Origin: JAIMBK01 sp040755975
Lineage (GTDB): Bacteria; Bacillota; Desulfotomaculia; Desulfotomaculales; Nap2-2B
DNA: 39,921 nt
NCBI GenBank assembly: GCA_040755975.1
Contig: JBFLZY010000018.1
Coordinates: 1-39,921 of the forward strand
Direction: 5' to 3'
Numbering within the stretch: position 1 is the stretch's first letter; every line of letters begins with the position of its first letter. Made by a program: the position numbers and the translations under genes. The notes beneath the pieces were generated by a model. That model ran no database searches, was not told the origin of the DNA, and saw nothing but the letters and a program-made list of their open reading frames with translations. This document shows, piece by piece, positions 23,784 to 31,917 of the stretch.

Positions 23784-24422
23784 TCATTTGAAATAAAACA
23801 GCAGGATCATCCCGGCGGTAACTTCTTCCGGAGCCGCAGCCTCTTCCGGCGAAGCGGGCGCGTACACAAAAGAAGCGGTGCCGGCGCCGCCGGTTGACCC
23901 CGCCCCCGGCCGCTCCCCTCTGCCCCCGTTGTTCCGCGGCCTGGCGGCCGCCAGCTTTAAGCTCCTTATTTCCGTAAAATGAGGGGTTTTTTCCAGCCGA
24001 TCAATTACTTCCAGCAAAGACGGATACAGTCCGCGCAGTTCCACCTCCACGGAGAGAACCCGGACGAACCCCAGGTCGGCTGGCGGCGCTGGGTTAAATT
24101 TCAGAATCTGGACTTTATTTTGTTCCGCCAGGCGTCCGATTTGCGTAAGATACAACCCGTCCCCTGCGGCGGTGGAAAACCGGGCGGACAGCTTTTCGAA
24201 ATGCCCGCGAGCCTCCTCCAGGGCGGCTTTTTCTGACGGCAGCGCTCCTATCTGCGCGTTCAGGCGCGCGTATTCCACCCGGGCTTCCGCCAGCCGGGCC
24301 GCCTGCTCTTGATAAGCGTCGATCTGCGGCCCCAGCACAAAATAATAAACGGCGGCTGAAAGACCTAACACCGCTAAGCTGAAAAGCAAAATTTTCGCCG
24401 GCTTACTCAACCTGTTTTCCAT
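23784..24422 (-). CDS. pilO: Type IV pilus PilO-like protein (first set)
   Basis: Bitopic inner-membrane protein expected to pair with PilN in the pilus alignment complex. It is 212 residues: a short cytoplasmic start, a transmembrane helix (about 11-31, ILLFSLAVLGLSAAVYYFVL), a coiled-coil stretch (about 35-80) and a ferredoxin-like PilO domain (VEVELRGLYPSLLEVIDRLEKTPHF). The C-terminal 40 residues include a low-complexity Gly/Ala/Pro stretch. It overlaps pilN by 20 bases. Identification rests on topology and gene order more than on sequence. Confidence 0.8.
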   Translation of the reverse strand: MENRLSKPAKILLFSLAVLGLSAAVYYFVLGPQIDAYQEQAARLAEARVEYARLNAQIGALPSEKAALEEARGHFEKLSARFSTAAGDGLYLTQIGRLAEQNKVQILKFNPAPPADLGFVRVLSVEVELRGLYPSLLEVIDRLEKTPHFTEIRSLKLAAARPRNNGGRGERPGAGSTGGAGTASFVYAPASPEEAAAPEEVTAGMILLFYFK

Positions 24423-25062
24423 CGGGGGTTCCCTCTTTCAAGGAAGCGGCAATAGCAAAGACCAGGCAGTTCTCGCCTTCCTCAAAATGTAAACCCGTCA
24501 AAGTAACCTTCGAAAAATAAGGCAGTTGACCCAGTTGCGCAATAAAAATACCCACCGCCGGTGCCGAATGGCTGGCCCCTGTGATCCAAAGGGTGTCCGG
24601 GACGCCGGGGATGACTGCCCGGGGCAAACCTGGCGGGGCGGGTTGAGCCTGCCCTGGTCCTGATTGCACCTGCTTTTCCTGCTCCTTTTCCGTCGTCTTT
24701 TCCAGCCGTAAACCGGTCAGCCGGACCTCATCAGGGACGACCCCGGCAACCGCAGCCAGAATTTCCGGCCAGGTCCGCCGGTTCCGGAGCAGAGTGGCCA
24801 ACTCCCCGCCCCTTTTTTCCAGGTCCAGGCGCTGCCTTTTGATTTCCTCCAGCCGGGCGGCTTCCTTCCTCAGGGGCGGCAAACTTTCGTTCAGCACCGC
24901 CAGTTCCCGGGAAACCTGCGCGCAGCGCGTCAAAAAAGCGCCGTAACCGGCGGCCAGGCCCCCCACGACAACAATCGTCAGCAAAAGGGGAACGAAACGC
25001 CGCAGTCTGTCCGCCTGCCTTTTACGCAGCTCTGCGGGGAGCAAATCAATCCTGTAGTTCAC
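24403..25062 (-). CDS. pilN: Type IV pilus PilN-like protein (first set)
   Basis: Bitopic membrane protein, 219 residues, beginning MNYRIDLLPAELRKRQADR. The INLLP-type start is the segment that docks into the PilM groove. A transmembrane helix (about 25-46), a coiled coil and a PilN ferredoxin-like domain with GIFIAQLGQLPYFSKVTLTG follow. A Gln/Pro-rich insert lies near residues 125-145. The ATG overlaps the pilM stop (ATGA), and pilO overlaps its 3' end, so pilMNO is a tightly coupled unit. Confidence 0.85.
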   Translation of the reverse strand: MNYRIDLLPAELRKRQADRLRRFVPLLLTIVVVGGLAAGYGAFLTRCAQVSRELAVLNESLPPLRKEAARLEEIKRQRLDLEKRGGELATLLRNRRTWPEILAAVAGVVPDEVRLTGLRLEKTTEKEQEKQVQSGPGQAQPAPPGLPRAVIPGVPDTLWITGASHSAPAVGIFIAQLGQLPYFSKVTLTGLHFEEGENCLVFAIAASLKEGTPDGKQVE

Positions 25063-26159
25063 CGGATTACCTCCCGCAGGGCCAGCCCCGCGGCAACCGC
25101 CAGGGCGGGGTCCACAGGTTGCACTTCACCCGGTTTCCCCGGCACCGGTAATAACGGTACGCCGGGTTCAACGGGCATGCCCAGTTCCTTCCCTAAAAAA
25201 TCGGCCAGCCCGTTAATTTTGCTGCCTCCTCCGGTCAGCAGCAGTTTTTCCAGTGGCAAATCCCTTTCCTGAAGGCGATAAAAATCCAGCGAACGACGGA
25301 TTTCCGCGACCAGCCCGGAGAGGTTTGCCTGGCCCGGGTGCTCACCCTGCGCTGCTTCCGGATTCGGGATCACGGCGGCCCCGGACGGCGCGGGAGAAAG
25401 GGTTCCCGCTTTTCCGCTGATCACCTGGAAAGCCCCTCCCGTCCCTGTATTTGCCCCAGGCAATTCTGCAGCTCCGGGCGATCCGGCCTCGTTGATCCCC
25501 TTGCTCCCGACGGGCAGGGTGCGCACAAAAAGCAATTTATTTTGCCTGATGGCGATAAGCTGCGCCGCCGTCAAGCCGATGTCCAAAACTCCGTAGGCTC
25601 CAGGCGCCGGCGCCGGCGCAATCACCCCGCCGAAAACCCGCCACAGGGCCAGGACGGGGAGATCGATCGCCGCGATGGTGAAGCCGGCACGGGCGAAGGA
25701 TTCGTAATACGCGTAAACGGCCTGCCTGGGCGCGGCTACCAACAAAAGATTGAACTGGACAGCGCCGTCAATTTCCTTTGTGCCCAACACAAGATAGCGG
25801 AGGATAAGATCGTTGACCGGCAGGGGGACGTACTTTTCCGCTTCCCATTTGATGGCTCTGGCCAGTTCGCGGCGGGGCATCCGGGGTACCAGGATGTGCC
25901 GCAAAATTACTTTCTGGTGATCGAGGGCGGTGACCACGTGCGTCTGTTTAATCCCGGCGGCCCGCCCGGCCTCCTGGAGGAGCAGGGACAGGTCTTCCCC
26001 GCCCCGTTCATCCGGGTTTGGAACGGCTGAAACAGGATAATCTGCCGTATCTATGATCGAAACACCCCTTTTGGACTGGGTAAGACTGATGATCTTGATT
26101 GCCGAAGAACCAACATCCAAGGCTGTATGGATCCTTTTGCCGGGTAAAATTTTGAACAC
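25059..26159 (-). CDS. pilM: Type IV pilus PilM-like actin-fold protein (first set)
   Basis: Cytoplasmic actin-like ATPase that binds PilN and links the motor to the alignment complex. It is 366 residues. Motifs: ALDVGSSAIKIISL (N-terminal phosphate-binding), RAIKWEAEKYVPLPVNDL, GVLDIGLTAAQLIAI (second phosphate loop) and LLLTGGGSKINGLADFL. A low-complexity insert of about 55 residues (Gly, Ala, Pro rich) separates GSKGI from the EIRRSLDFYR helix. The start is GTG, with AAAGGA very close to it, a weak point; no better codon is seen. It is first in the minus-strand pilMNO set and diverges from pilT. Confidence 0.9.
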   Translation of the reverse strand: MFKILPGKRIHTALDVGSSAIKIISLTQSKRGVSIIDTADYPVSAVPNPDERGGEDLSLLLQEAGRAAGIKQTHVVTALDHQKVILRHILVPRMPRRELARAIKWEAEKYVPLPVNDLILRYLVLGTKEIDGAVQFNLLLVAAPRQAVYAYYESFARAGFTIAAIDLPVLALWRVFGGVIAPAPAPGAYGVLDIGLTAAQLIAIRQNKLLFVRTLPVGSKGINEAGSPGAAELPGANTGTGGAFQVISGKAGTLSPAPSGAAVIPNPEAAQGEHPGQANLSGLVAEIRRSLDFYRLQERDLPLEKLLLTGGGSKINGLADFLGKELGMPVEPGVPLLPVPGKPGEVQPVDPALAVAAGLALREVIR

Positions 26160-26329
26160 ATCCTTTGCTCTATTAAAAAATTAAGGCAATCATAAGTATG
26201 CAGTGAGACGCCAGTGGCTGGAATATGTGCCGGCAGGACAGGTTAATAAGCACAGAAAATCGATAAGGTCGAATCCATGCCCCAAAGGAGCTGGTAATAG
26301 TTGACACCTCTTTTTCTAGAATGTTTTTC

Positions 26330-26337
26330 TTTCGACA
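26330..26337 (-). promoter_or_regulatory. Spo0A box (0A box)
   Basis: TTTCGACA reads TGTCGAAA on the minus strand, an exact match to the Spo0A-binding consensus. A degenerate GGTCGAA lies at 26267-26273 and ATCGAAAA follows at 26398-26405. The position between divergent pilM and pilT fits a regulatory role; a single 7-8 base match can arise by chance. Confidence 0.4.
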
Positions 26338-26383
26338 TGGTCGATCTTTTTTCCTGCTTATGGCAACAGATCACCATCGACCA
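26338..26383. promoter_or_regulatory. Inverted repeat near the Spo0A box
   Basis: TGGTCGAT (26338-26345) is perfectly inverted as ATCGACCA (26376-26383), 30 bases apart, and directly abuts the Spo0A box. It could be an operator for a dimeric regulator. Confidence 0.35.
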
Positions 26384-26574
26384 GAATAAAAAATTTATCG
26401 AAAAAAGTTTAGCCTTTTTTAAATACGGATGATATACATAGTAAATAATTTCATTATTGCAGGATTTATTTTGCAGGATTTTGTCTTTTTTGGTCTAATA
26501 TTCTAAGGCAAAGAGGAAAATAGCAAACTTGTAAGCATAAGCAAAAAAAGATTTTCTTGCGGAGGCAATGAGCT

Positions 26575-26654
26575 GCGGGCCGATAAATGGGCGCCTGGCC
26601 GGCAGCAAGCCGGAGGCGCAACCGGCCGCTTAAAAAATCACCGGAAAGGTGATT
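26575..26654 (+). promoter_or_regulatory. Structured RNA leader upstream of pilT
   Basis: Nested stems are visible. GCGGGCCG (26575-26582) pairs with CGGCCGC (26623-26629); GCGCCT (26591-26596) with AGGCGC (26614-26619); CCGGC (26599-26603) with GCCGG (26609-26613) around an AGCAA loop. A second hairpin, AATCACC-GGAAA-GGTGATT (26636-26654), follows. It lies about 100 bases before pilT, whose open frame it precedes. I do not recognise a known riboswitch class; no T run follows. Confidence 0.5.
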
Positions 26655-26751
26655 AAACAGGCGGCATCCTTATTTTCATAAGAAAAGATATCCATATCCA
26701 GAGAGGGTATTACCCCTAATTCCTGTTTTCAAGGAAGTGACATTTTTCGAG

Positions 26752-27990
26752 ATGACCGGAAACATCAAAACTATGGAAAACAGCCAGAGTCAACCTGTAT
26801 CGGGGGGTGCCGGAAGCAGCGGCGCCGGCGAGCAGGCGTACCCGGCCGATCTGGACCGGCTGCTAAAAATCACCTTTGAGCGCAAAGGTTCCGACCTGCA
26901 CCTGACGGCCGGCGCGCCGCCTATCGCCCGGATTAACGGCGAACTGGTCCCCTTGGGTTTTCCGGTCTTGCGCCCGGTCGATGTAGAAAACCTGGTGTTT
27001 TCCGTTCTGGAGCCGCAGCAAAAAGAGATCTTCCGGGAAAGGCTGGAACTGGATTTTTCATACTCCGTCGCCGGGATGAGCCGGTTTCGCGGCAACGTGA
27101 TGCGCCAGCGGGGAAGCCTAGCGGCAGCCTTCCGGCTGGTCCCTTATAATCCTCCGCTGCTCGAGGAACTGGGCATGCCGCCGGCCGTCACCCAGGTATT
27201 GAAAGATCTCTGCTACCTGCCGCGGGGTCTGGTCCTGGTAACCGGCCCGACGGGAAGCGGCAAGTCCACCACGCTGGCCGCCATGATTAACGTCATCAAC
27301 CAGGAGCGTAGCCTGAACATCGTGACCGTGGAGGACCCCATTGAGTTCCTGCACCGGCATAAAAAATCCATTGTCCGGCAGCGGGAGGTCGGTTCGGACA
27401 CCCGTTCCTTCGCTGAAGCGTTGCGCCATGTCTTGCGCCACGATCCGGACGTCATCCTGATCGGGGAAATGCGCGACCTGGAGAGCATTTCCATCGCCCT
27501 GACGGCGGCGGAAACCGGGCACCTGGTCTTTTCCACTTTACACACGCAAACCGCGCCCCAGACCATTCACCGCATCGTAGACGTTTTCCAGGAGCACATG
27601 CGCGACCAGATCCGCCAGCAGCTGGCCGACTCCCTGCAGGCGGTGCTTGCTCAGCAGCTCCTGCCCAGGGCCGACAGCGCCGGGCGGGTGGTGGCGGTGG
27701 AGTTGATGTTGGCCACCCCGGCCGTGCGCAACCTGATCCGGGAGGGCAAAGGGCACCAGATCTCCACCAGCATGCAGACGGGCCGCTCCCTGGGAATGCA
27801 GACCATGGACCAGGCCCTGGCCGACCTGTGCCTGGCCGGGAAGATTACCCGGGAAACGGCCTTTTTACGCTGCGTGGATCGGCTCGAAATGGAACGCCTA
27901 CTCCACAAAAAGGGGTTCGCCTCGTCCGGCGGTACCGGCGGAACCAGAACCGGCAATTTTTCGGACTATTCCGGACCATGGAAAAAGTGA
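26752..27990 (+). CDS. pilT: Type IV pilus retraction ATPase PilT
   Basis: Hexameric ATPase that depolymerises the pilus and drives twitching motility or DNA uptake. 412 residues from the ATG at 26752, after an AAGGAAGTGA ribosome site. Landmarks: the N-terminal PAS-like part (KGSDLHLTAGAPPIARINGELVPL), Walker A GPTGSGKS (165-172), Asp box around VTVEDPIEF, Walker B DVILIGEMRD (233-242, catalytic E239), His box TGHLVFSTLHT, and AVRNLIREGKGHQI (324-337), the retraction-specific AIRNLIRE motif. The N-terminal 25 residues are Ser/Gly-rich. It is the first gene of the plus-strand pilus series. Confidence 0.96.
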   Translation: MTGNIKTMENSQSQPVSGGAGSSGAGEQAYPADLDRLLKITFERKGSDLHLTAGAPPIARINGELVPLGFPVLRPVDVENLVFSVLEPQQKEIFRERLELDFSYSVAGMSRFRGNVMRQRGSLAAAFRLVPYNPPLLEELGMPPAVTQVLKDLCYLPRGLVLVTGPTGSGKSTTLAAMINVINQERSLNIVTVEDPIEFLHRHKKSIVRQREVGSDTRSFAEALRHVLRHDPDVILIGEMRDLESISIALTAAETGHLVFSTLHTQTAPQTIHRIVDVFQEHMRDQIRQQLADSLQAVLAQQLLPRADSAGRVVAVELMLATPAVRNLIREGKGHQISTSMQTGRSLGMQTMDQALADLCLAGKITRETAFLRCVDRLEMERLLHKKGFASSGGTGGTRTGNFSDYSGPWKK

Positions 27991-28117
27991 AGCAGCCGTA
28001 AATTTTGCCGGCGCGAAAATATTTTCACCGCTGACCCGCTCTTTACTTTGTGCCTTTGTGCCTGTTATCTCTTTGTCCTCTCTGGATAGCTTAATTCTAT
28101 TTTCAAGGGGGGAAATA

Positions 28118-29326
28118 ATGGAAATCTACGCTTACCAGGCAATTGACCAGTCAGGCAAAACGGTTGCCGGACAGATGGAGGCCGACGACGACTGGCTGGT
28201 GGCCGACCGCCTGCGTAAGATGGGCCTGACGGTGATTGAAATCAGCAAGGTGAAGACCTCGGCAGCGGGGAGTTTTTTCCGCGGGCACCGGAAAGTGGGC
28301 ATCGGCGACCTGGGCCTGTTTACCCGCCAGCTGGCCGCCATGCTGGAGGCCGGTATCCCCCTCACCCGTGCTCTGTTTACCCTCGGCCGGCAGGCCGCCA
28401 ACCCCGCCCTGCGCGAAGCCGTCAACGCAACGGCGCGGGACGTGGAAAGCGGAGCGGGTTTTGCCGACGCCCTAAGCGTCCATTCTAACATATTTCCCTC
28501 CCTTTACATCGACATGGTCCGGGCCGGCGAGGTGGGCGGCTCCCTGGAAGGGGTGCTCCGGCGCCTTTCCGACCAGCTCGCCCAGGATAAAGCCCTGCGC
28601 GACCAGATGCGCACCGCCACCTTTTATCCGGCCGTGATCATCAGCTTTGCCACGCTGGTTGTCCTGGGGATGATGTTTTTTATTGTGCCCATTTTTATGA
28701 AGTTTTTTCCGCCCGGAATGACTCTTCCTTTACCTACCAGGATCATTATCGCCCTTTCCAACTCCTTAAGGCACGGCTGGTATCTCTGGCTGCTGGGCGC
28801 GGCGGCTGCTTATACCGGTGTCCGTTTTTACCTGCGGAGCCCACTGGGGAGCCGGACCTGGGACCGGGTAAAACTGCGGCTGCCCATCTTCGGCCCGCTG
28901 ATCCAGCGGGCGGTGATGGCCCGCTTTGCCCGCACGCTGTCCACGCTGCTGGCGGGCGGAATTCCGGTGGTCCAGGCGCTGGAGACCGCCGGCCCTACGG
29001 CGGGAAGTTCTTTGGTGGCGGCCGCGGTCAGCGCCGCCGCCGAAAAAATCCAGGAAGGGAAAAGCATCGCGGCGCCGCTGGAAGAAAGCGGGATCTTTCC
29101 CCCCATGGTTACCCAGATGGTGGCCGTGGGCGAGGAGTCGGGCACCCTGCCCACGCTGCTGACCCGCGTGGCGGAATTTTACGAAGCAGAAGTGGCGGCC
29201 ATGGCCAAGGGATTGACCGCCCTCATCGAACCGGTGCTGATCATCGTCGTCGGCGGCGTGGTGGCTTTCATGGTCATTTCCATGTATCTGCCCATTTTCT
29301 ACGTGGTGACTTCGGTGGGGAGGTAG
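28118..29326 (+). CDS. pilC: Type IV pilus inner-membrane platform protein PilC
   Basis: Polytopic membrane protein of the GspF/PilC family on which the PilB and PilT motors act. It is 402 residues with two T2SSF domains: FTRQLAAMLEAGIPLTRAL (first) and FARTLSTLLAGGIPVVQALE (second). The helices are at about 168-192, 218-238 and near the C-terminus (VLIIVVGGVVAFMVISMYLPIF). The ATG at 28118 (MEIYAYQAID) with AAGGGGGG upstream is the family start; the frame is open 60 bases further upstream without support. It is 127 bases after pilT. Confidence 0.95.
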   Translation: MEIYAYQAIDQSGKTVAGQMEADDDWLVADRLRKMGLTVIEISKVKTSAAGSFFRGHRKVGIGDLGLFTRQLAAMLEAGIPLTRALFTLGRQAANPALREAVNATARDVESGAGFADALSVHSNIFPSLYIDMVRAGEVGGSLEGVLRRLSDQLAQDKALRDQMRTATFYPAVIISFATLVVLGMMFFIVPIFMKFFPPGMTLPLPTRIIIALSNSLRHGWYLWLLGAAAAYTGVRFYLRSPLGSRTWDRVKLRLPIFGPLIQRAVMARFARTLSTLLAGGIPVVQALETAGPTAGSSLVAAAVSAAAEKIQEGKSIAAPLEESGIFPPMVTQMVAVGEESGTLPTLLTRVAEFYEAEVAAMAKGLTALIEPVLIIVVGGVVAFMVISMYLPIFYVVTSVGR

Positions 29327-29331
29327 TCATT

Positions 29332-30048
29332 ATGCCAGCGCCTGCGCCGGACCGGCCCCGTCACACCGCTTTAGAAACGGCGGCGCGCCTTTATTTCGCC
29401 GGGCAAAGCGAGGAGCGGCTGCAAGCGCTCGTCGAGGCGGGCGGCGGCCTGGTGCGGCATTTCGCCTGGTTATGCTCGGGCGGCCGGCCCACGGAAGACC
29501 TGCGGCAGGCCGGTTACGAAGGGTTTTTAAAGGCGGTCCGGCGGTACGAACCGGCCCGCGGCGTCCGCTTTACCACTTTTGCCGCGCACTGCGTAATGGG
29601 AGAAATCCGCCACCAGTTGCGCCGGGAGGCGGCCTTCGACCGGCCCGGCTGGGCGGCCGATCTGCAAGCGCAAATTTTCCGGGCCGCCGAAGAGATTCTG
29701 CAGCGCACCGGCGAGCCGCCGACCCTGCGGGACCTCGCGGAAGCGGTGAACGTCCGGGAAGACGGCGTCGCCCAGGTGCTCCGGGCCGACCGGGTTTCCC
29801 TGGCAGAGCTCGATTTTTCCCGCGTCCGCCACCTGCGCTACGAGAGCTTTCACCTGCCCATCGAAGACCGCATCGCAGTGCGGCAGGCCCTGGAGAAGCT
29901 GAACAAACTGCAGCGCAAAGTGGTCTACCTGATTTTTTACCGTGATTTTACGCAGACCCGGGCGGCAGCGGAACTGGGCATCGGCCAGCGGCGCGTCTCC
30001 CGCTTGCTGTCCCGGAGCCTGGCTCTGCTGGCCAGGTATCTAAGATGA
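29332..30048 (+). CDS. Sigma-70 family RNA polymerase sigma factor (SigB/SigF/SigG-like) inside the pilus operon
   Basis: 238 residues with regions 2, 3 and 4 all present. Region 2 includes DLRQAGYEGFLKAVRRYEPARG and VRFTTFAAHCVMGEIRHQLR in two adjacent blocks, the pattern of the SigB/SigF/SigG group. Region 3 is AEEILQRTGEPPTLRDLAEAV, and region 4 VYLIFYRDFTQTRAAAELGI plus GQRRVSRLLSRSLALLARYL. The ribosome site GGAGGT overlaps the pilC stop, so it is translated with pilC. It is not sigF or sigG as such: the typical neighbours (spoIIAA/AB, spoIIGA/sigE) are absent. An inference is that it directs transcription of pilus or competence genes. Confidence 0.88.
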   Translation: MPAPAPDRPRHTALETAARLYFAGQSEERLQALVEAGGGLVRHFAWLCSGGRPTEDLRQAGYEGFLKAVRRYEPARGVRFTTFAAHCVMGEIRHQLRREAAFDRPGWAADLQAQIFRAAEEILQRTGEPPTLRDLAEAVNVREDGVAQVLRADRVSLAELDFSRVRHLRYESFHLPIEDRIAVRQALEKLNKLQRKVVYLIFYRDFTQTRAAAELGIGQRRVSRLLSRSLALLARYLR

Positions 30049-30136
30049 AAGCCCGGAGAACAGACGCTGGGGCTTCAGGTATTGTTTTTCAGGATGTAAC
30101 CTTATAACCTCTATTATGAGGAGCTGTTTTTAAGGA

Positions 30137-31174
30137 ATGGGGTTTTTTAGTTCGGGCGGAAAAGCCGCCGGCCTGGAACTCGATGCCGGTGAAGCCAGGG
30201 TGGTGGAACTCCGCGGAAGCGCGCGGAACCCCGTCCTGGCTGCCTGGGGGCGAATCCCGCTGCCCCCGGGGGCGGTCGAGGAAGGAATGGTTGCCCAACC
30301 GGAAGTGGTGGCCGCCGCCCTGGTGGATTTGTGGACTGAGGCCGGCATCGGAACGCGGGAAGTAATCCTGGGAGTGGCTAACCAGAACGTGCTGGTGCGC
30401 TTCGCCACCTTTCCCAAAGTGCCGGGAAACAAAGTGGCCCAAATGATCCGCTACCAGGCCCAGGAGTACCTGCCGATCCCGATCGGCAGCGTTGTCCTGG
30501 ATTACGCGGTCATTGGCGAAACGGCCGGGGAGACGGGCCCCCTCCTGGAAGTGCTGCTGGTGGCCGCCCGGCGGGAGATGCTGGACACGTTTTTGGCCGT
30601 GCTCGCCGCCGCCCGTTTGAAACCTCGGGATATCGACGTTTCCTCCCTGGCCCTGCTACGCGCGCTACCCCCCGCGGAGGGCGCGGGGGTAACCGTTCTG
30701 GTGGACGTAGCCAACGGCTTGAGCAATCTCCTGGTAGCCGCGGCCGGCGTCCCGCGGCTGGCGCGCCTGTTGCCGGCCGGCCTGCAGGACCTTGCCGAGG
30801 CGCTGGGCTGTGCCGTAGAAGAGCTGACGCCGCCCTCCGGAATTGCTGCGGAGCAGAAGGAACAGACAGGGGAGCGCCTTTCACCGGAGGTCTTCGCGGA
30901 TTGGACGGAAAACCTGGCGGACGAACTCCGTTCTTCCATCGACTACTACCAGGCGCAGCCGGGGGCGGCGGCAGTGAACGGCATCGTCCTCAGCGGCCGG
31001 GGTACCCGGCTGCCGGGGCTGGCCGCCCGGCTGCAGGAATATCTCGGCGTTCCGGTGGGCATCACCCGACCCCTGGAAGGAATCAGCGTCTCGTCCCGGG
31101 CGGACCGGGACATTGCCGGGGCGGCGGATTTCGCGGTTTGCCTCGGCCTGGCGCGGCGCGGCCTGGAAGGGTGA
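30137..31174 (+). CDS. pilM: Type IV pilus PilM-like actin-fold protein (second set)
   Basis: 345-residue actin-like protein, second PilM in the window. Motifs: GLELDAGEARVVEL near the N-terminus, QMIRYQAQEYLPIPIGSVVL, VLVDVANGLSNLLVA and VLSGRGTRLPGLAARLQEYL. It is diverged from the minus-strand PilM (for example LELDAGEA versus LDVGSSAI) and lacks that protein's long insert, so these are old paralogues rather than a recent duplication. The gene begins at ATG 30137; the ribosome site is weak (TAAGGA adjacent). It follows the sigma factor after 88 bases; the pilN frame starts near its stop. Confidence 0.9.
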   Translation: MGFFSSGGKAAGLELDAGEARVVELRGSARNPVLAAWGRIPLPPGAVEEGMVAQPEVVAAALVDLWTEAGIGTREVILGVANQNVLVRFATFPKVPGNKVAQMIRYQAQEYLPIPIGSVVLDYAVIGETAGETGPLLEVLLVAARREMLDTFLAVLAAARLKPRDIDVSSLALLRALPPAEGAGVTVLVDVANGLSNLLVAAAGVPRLARLLPAGLQDLAEALGCAVEELTPPSGIAAEQKEQTGERLSPEVFADWTENLADELRSSIDYYQAQPGAAAVNGIVLSGRGTRLPGLAARLQEYLGVPVGITRPLEGISVSSRADRDIAGAADFAVCLGLARRGLEG

Positions 31175-31179
31175 AAATT

Positions 31180-31917
31180 TTGATCAAGATCAGTTTGCTT
31201 CCTCCGGAAATCGAAGCCCAGTGGCGGGCGCAGGAAAGGCGCCGGCGCTACCTTTTGGGCAGCGCTCTGGTGCTGGCTGTCTTTCTGACCGTTTACGGAA
31301 TGTTGATCGCGCTTACCGTGCAAACGCAGGCGCAGGCGCGCGCCCTTCAGGGCCAGCGCCTGGCGCTGGAAAAAAGGACCGCCCTGTTTCAAGAGTACGC
31401 CCAAATGCGGGCCCGCTTGACGGAAACCGCCGGCCTGCTGCGGCAGGCCCTGGGTGCGGATCCCGATTGGGGGCGGTTACTGACCGACCTTAACCGGCAC
31501 CTCCCCCCCAACGTCTGGCTGACCGATTTTTCGGCCGCTATCGGCAGCGCCGCGCAGGCCGGCAAAACCGCCCCTTCCCCTGAGGAACTGCCGCGCCAGA
31601 TGCAGCAAGCGCTGACCACTATGATCAGCCAAGGCGGGGCGCCGGGAGACAAAGGCCCATCTTCGGGTAAGAACCCGCCCCCTGCTCAGGCTGCGCCGGC
31701 CGCCGGGGAGGTCGTGCTGCGGGGATGGGCCCTCGACCAGGCCGCGGTGTCCCGCTGGCTGGAGGAAATCCGCAGCCTGCCCGGTTTAGGCGACGTCCGC
31801 TGCCAGTTTGCCGGCGAAGAGAATCTGCAGGGGAAATCGCTGATCAAATTTGAAATCAAGGCCGCGGTTTTCTCTGGCGCACCTTCTCCTCCGGCCGCAG
31901 AAAAGGGTAAATCATGA
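31180..31917 (+). CDS. pilN: Type IV pilus PilN-like protein (second set)
   Basis: 245 residues from the TTG at 31180, preceded by GGAAGG at 9 bases and giving the INLLPPE-like start IKISLLPPEIEAQ. A GTG at 31171 overlaps the pilM stop (GTGA) but the ribosome site would touch it. It has a transmembrane helix at about 27-49 (LLGSALVLAVFLTVYGMLIAL), a coiled coil, and a PilN domain containing LPPNVWLTDFS and SRWLEEIRSLPGLGDVRCQF. A Pro/Gly-rich linker interrupts at about 130-170. It overlaps pilO by four bases (ATGA). Confidence 0.85.
   Translation: MIKISLLPPEIEAQWRAQERRRRYLLGSALVLAVFLTVYGMLIALTVQTQAQARALQGQRLALEKRTALFQEYAQMRARLTETAGLLRQALGADPDWGRLLTDLNRHLPPNVWLTDFSAAIGSAAQAGKTAPSPEELPRQMQQALTTMISQGGAPGDKGPSSGKNPPPAQAAPAAGEVVLRGWALDQAAVSRWLEEIRSLPGLGDVRCQFAGEENLQGKSLIKFEIKAAVFSGAPSPPAAEKGKS

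Larger units (their letters stand above)
26160..26751. other. Long noncoding divergent region between pilM and pilT
   Basis: 592 bases with no convincing gene on either strand. It holds a perfect Spo0A box (26330-26337), an 8-bp inverted repeat around it (26338-26345 with 26376-26383), an 11-base direct repeat TTGCAGGATTT (26457-26467 and 26471-26481), a possible -10 TAATAT (26496-26501), and a structured GC-rich leader (26575-26654). Most of 26300-26530 is AT-rich, as expected for promoters. No SigA promoter of good quality could be picked for either direction. Confidence 0.7.

Noticed and set aside
26301..26329. SigA promoter beginning at TTGACA (26301)
   Set aside because: No -10 element at 16-18 bases; the region there reads TTTTTC.
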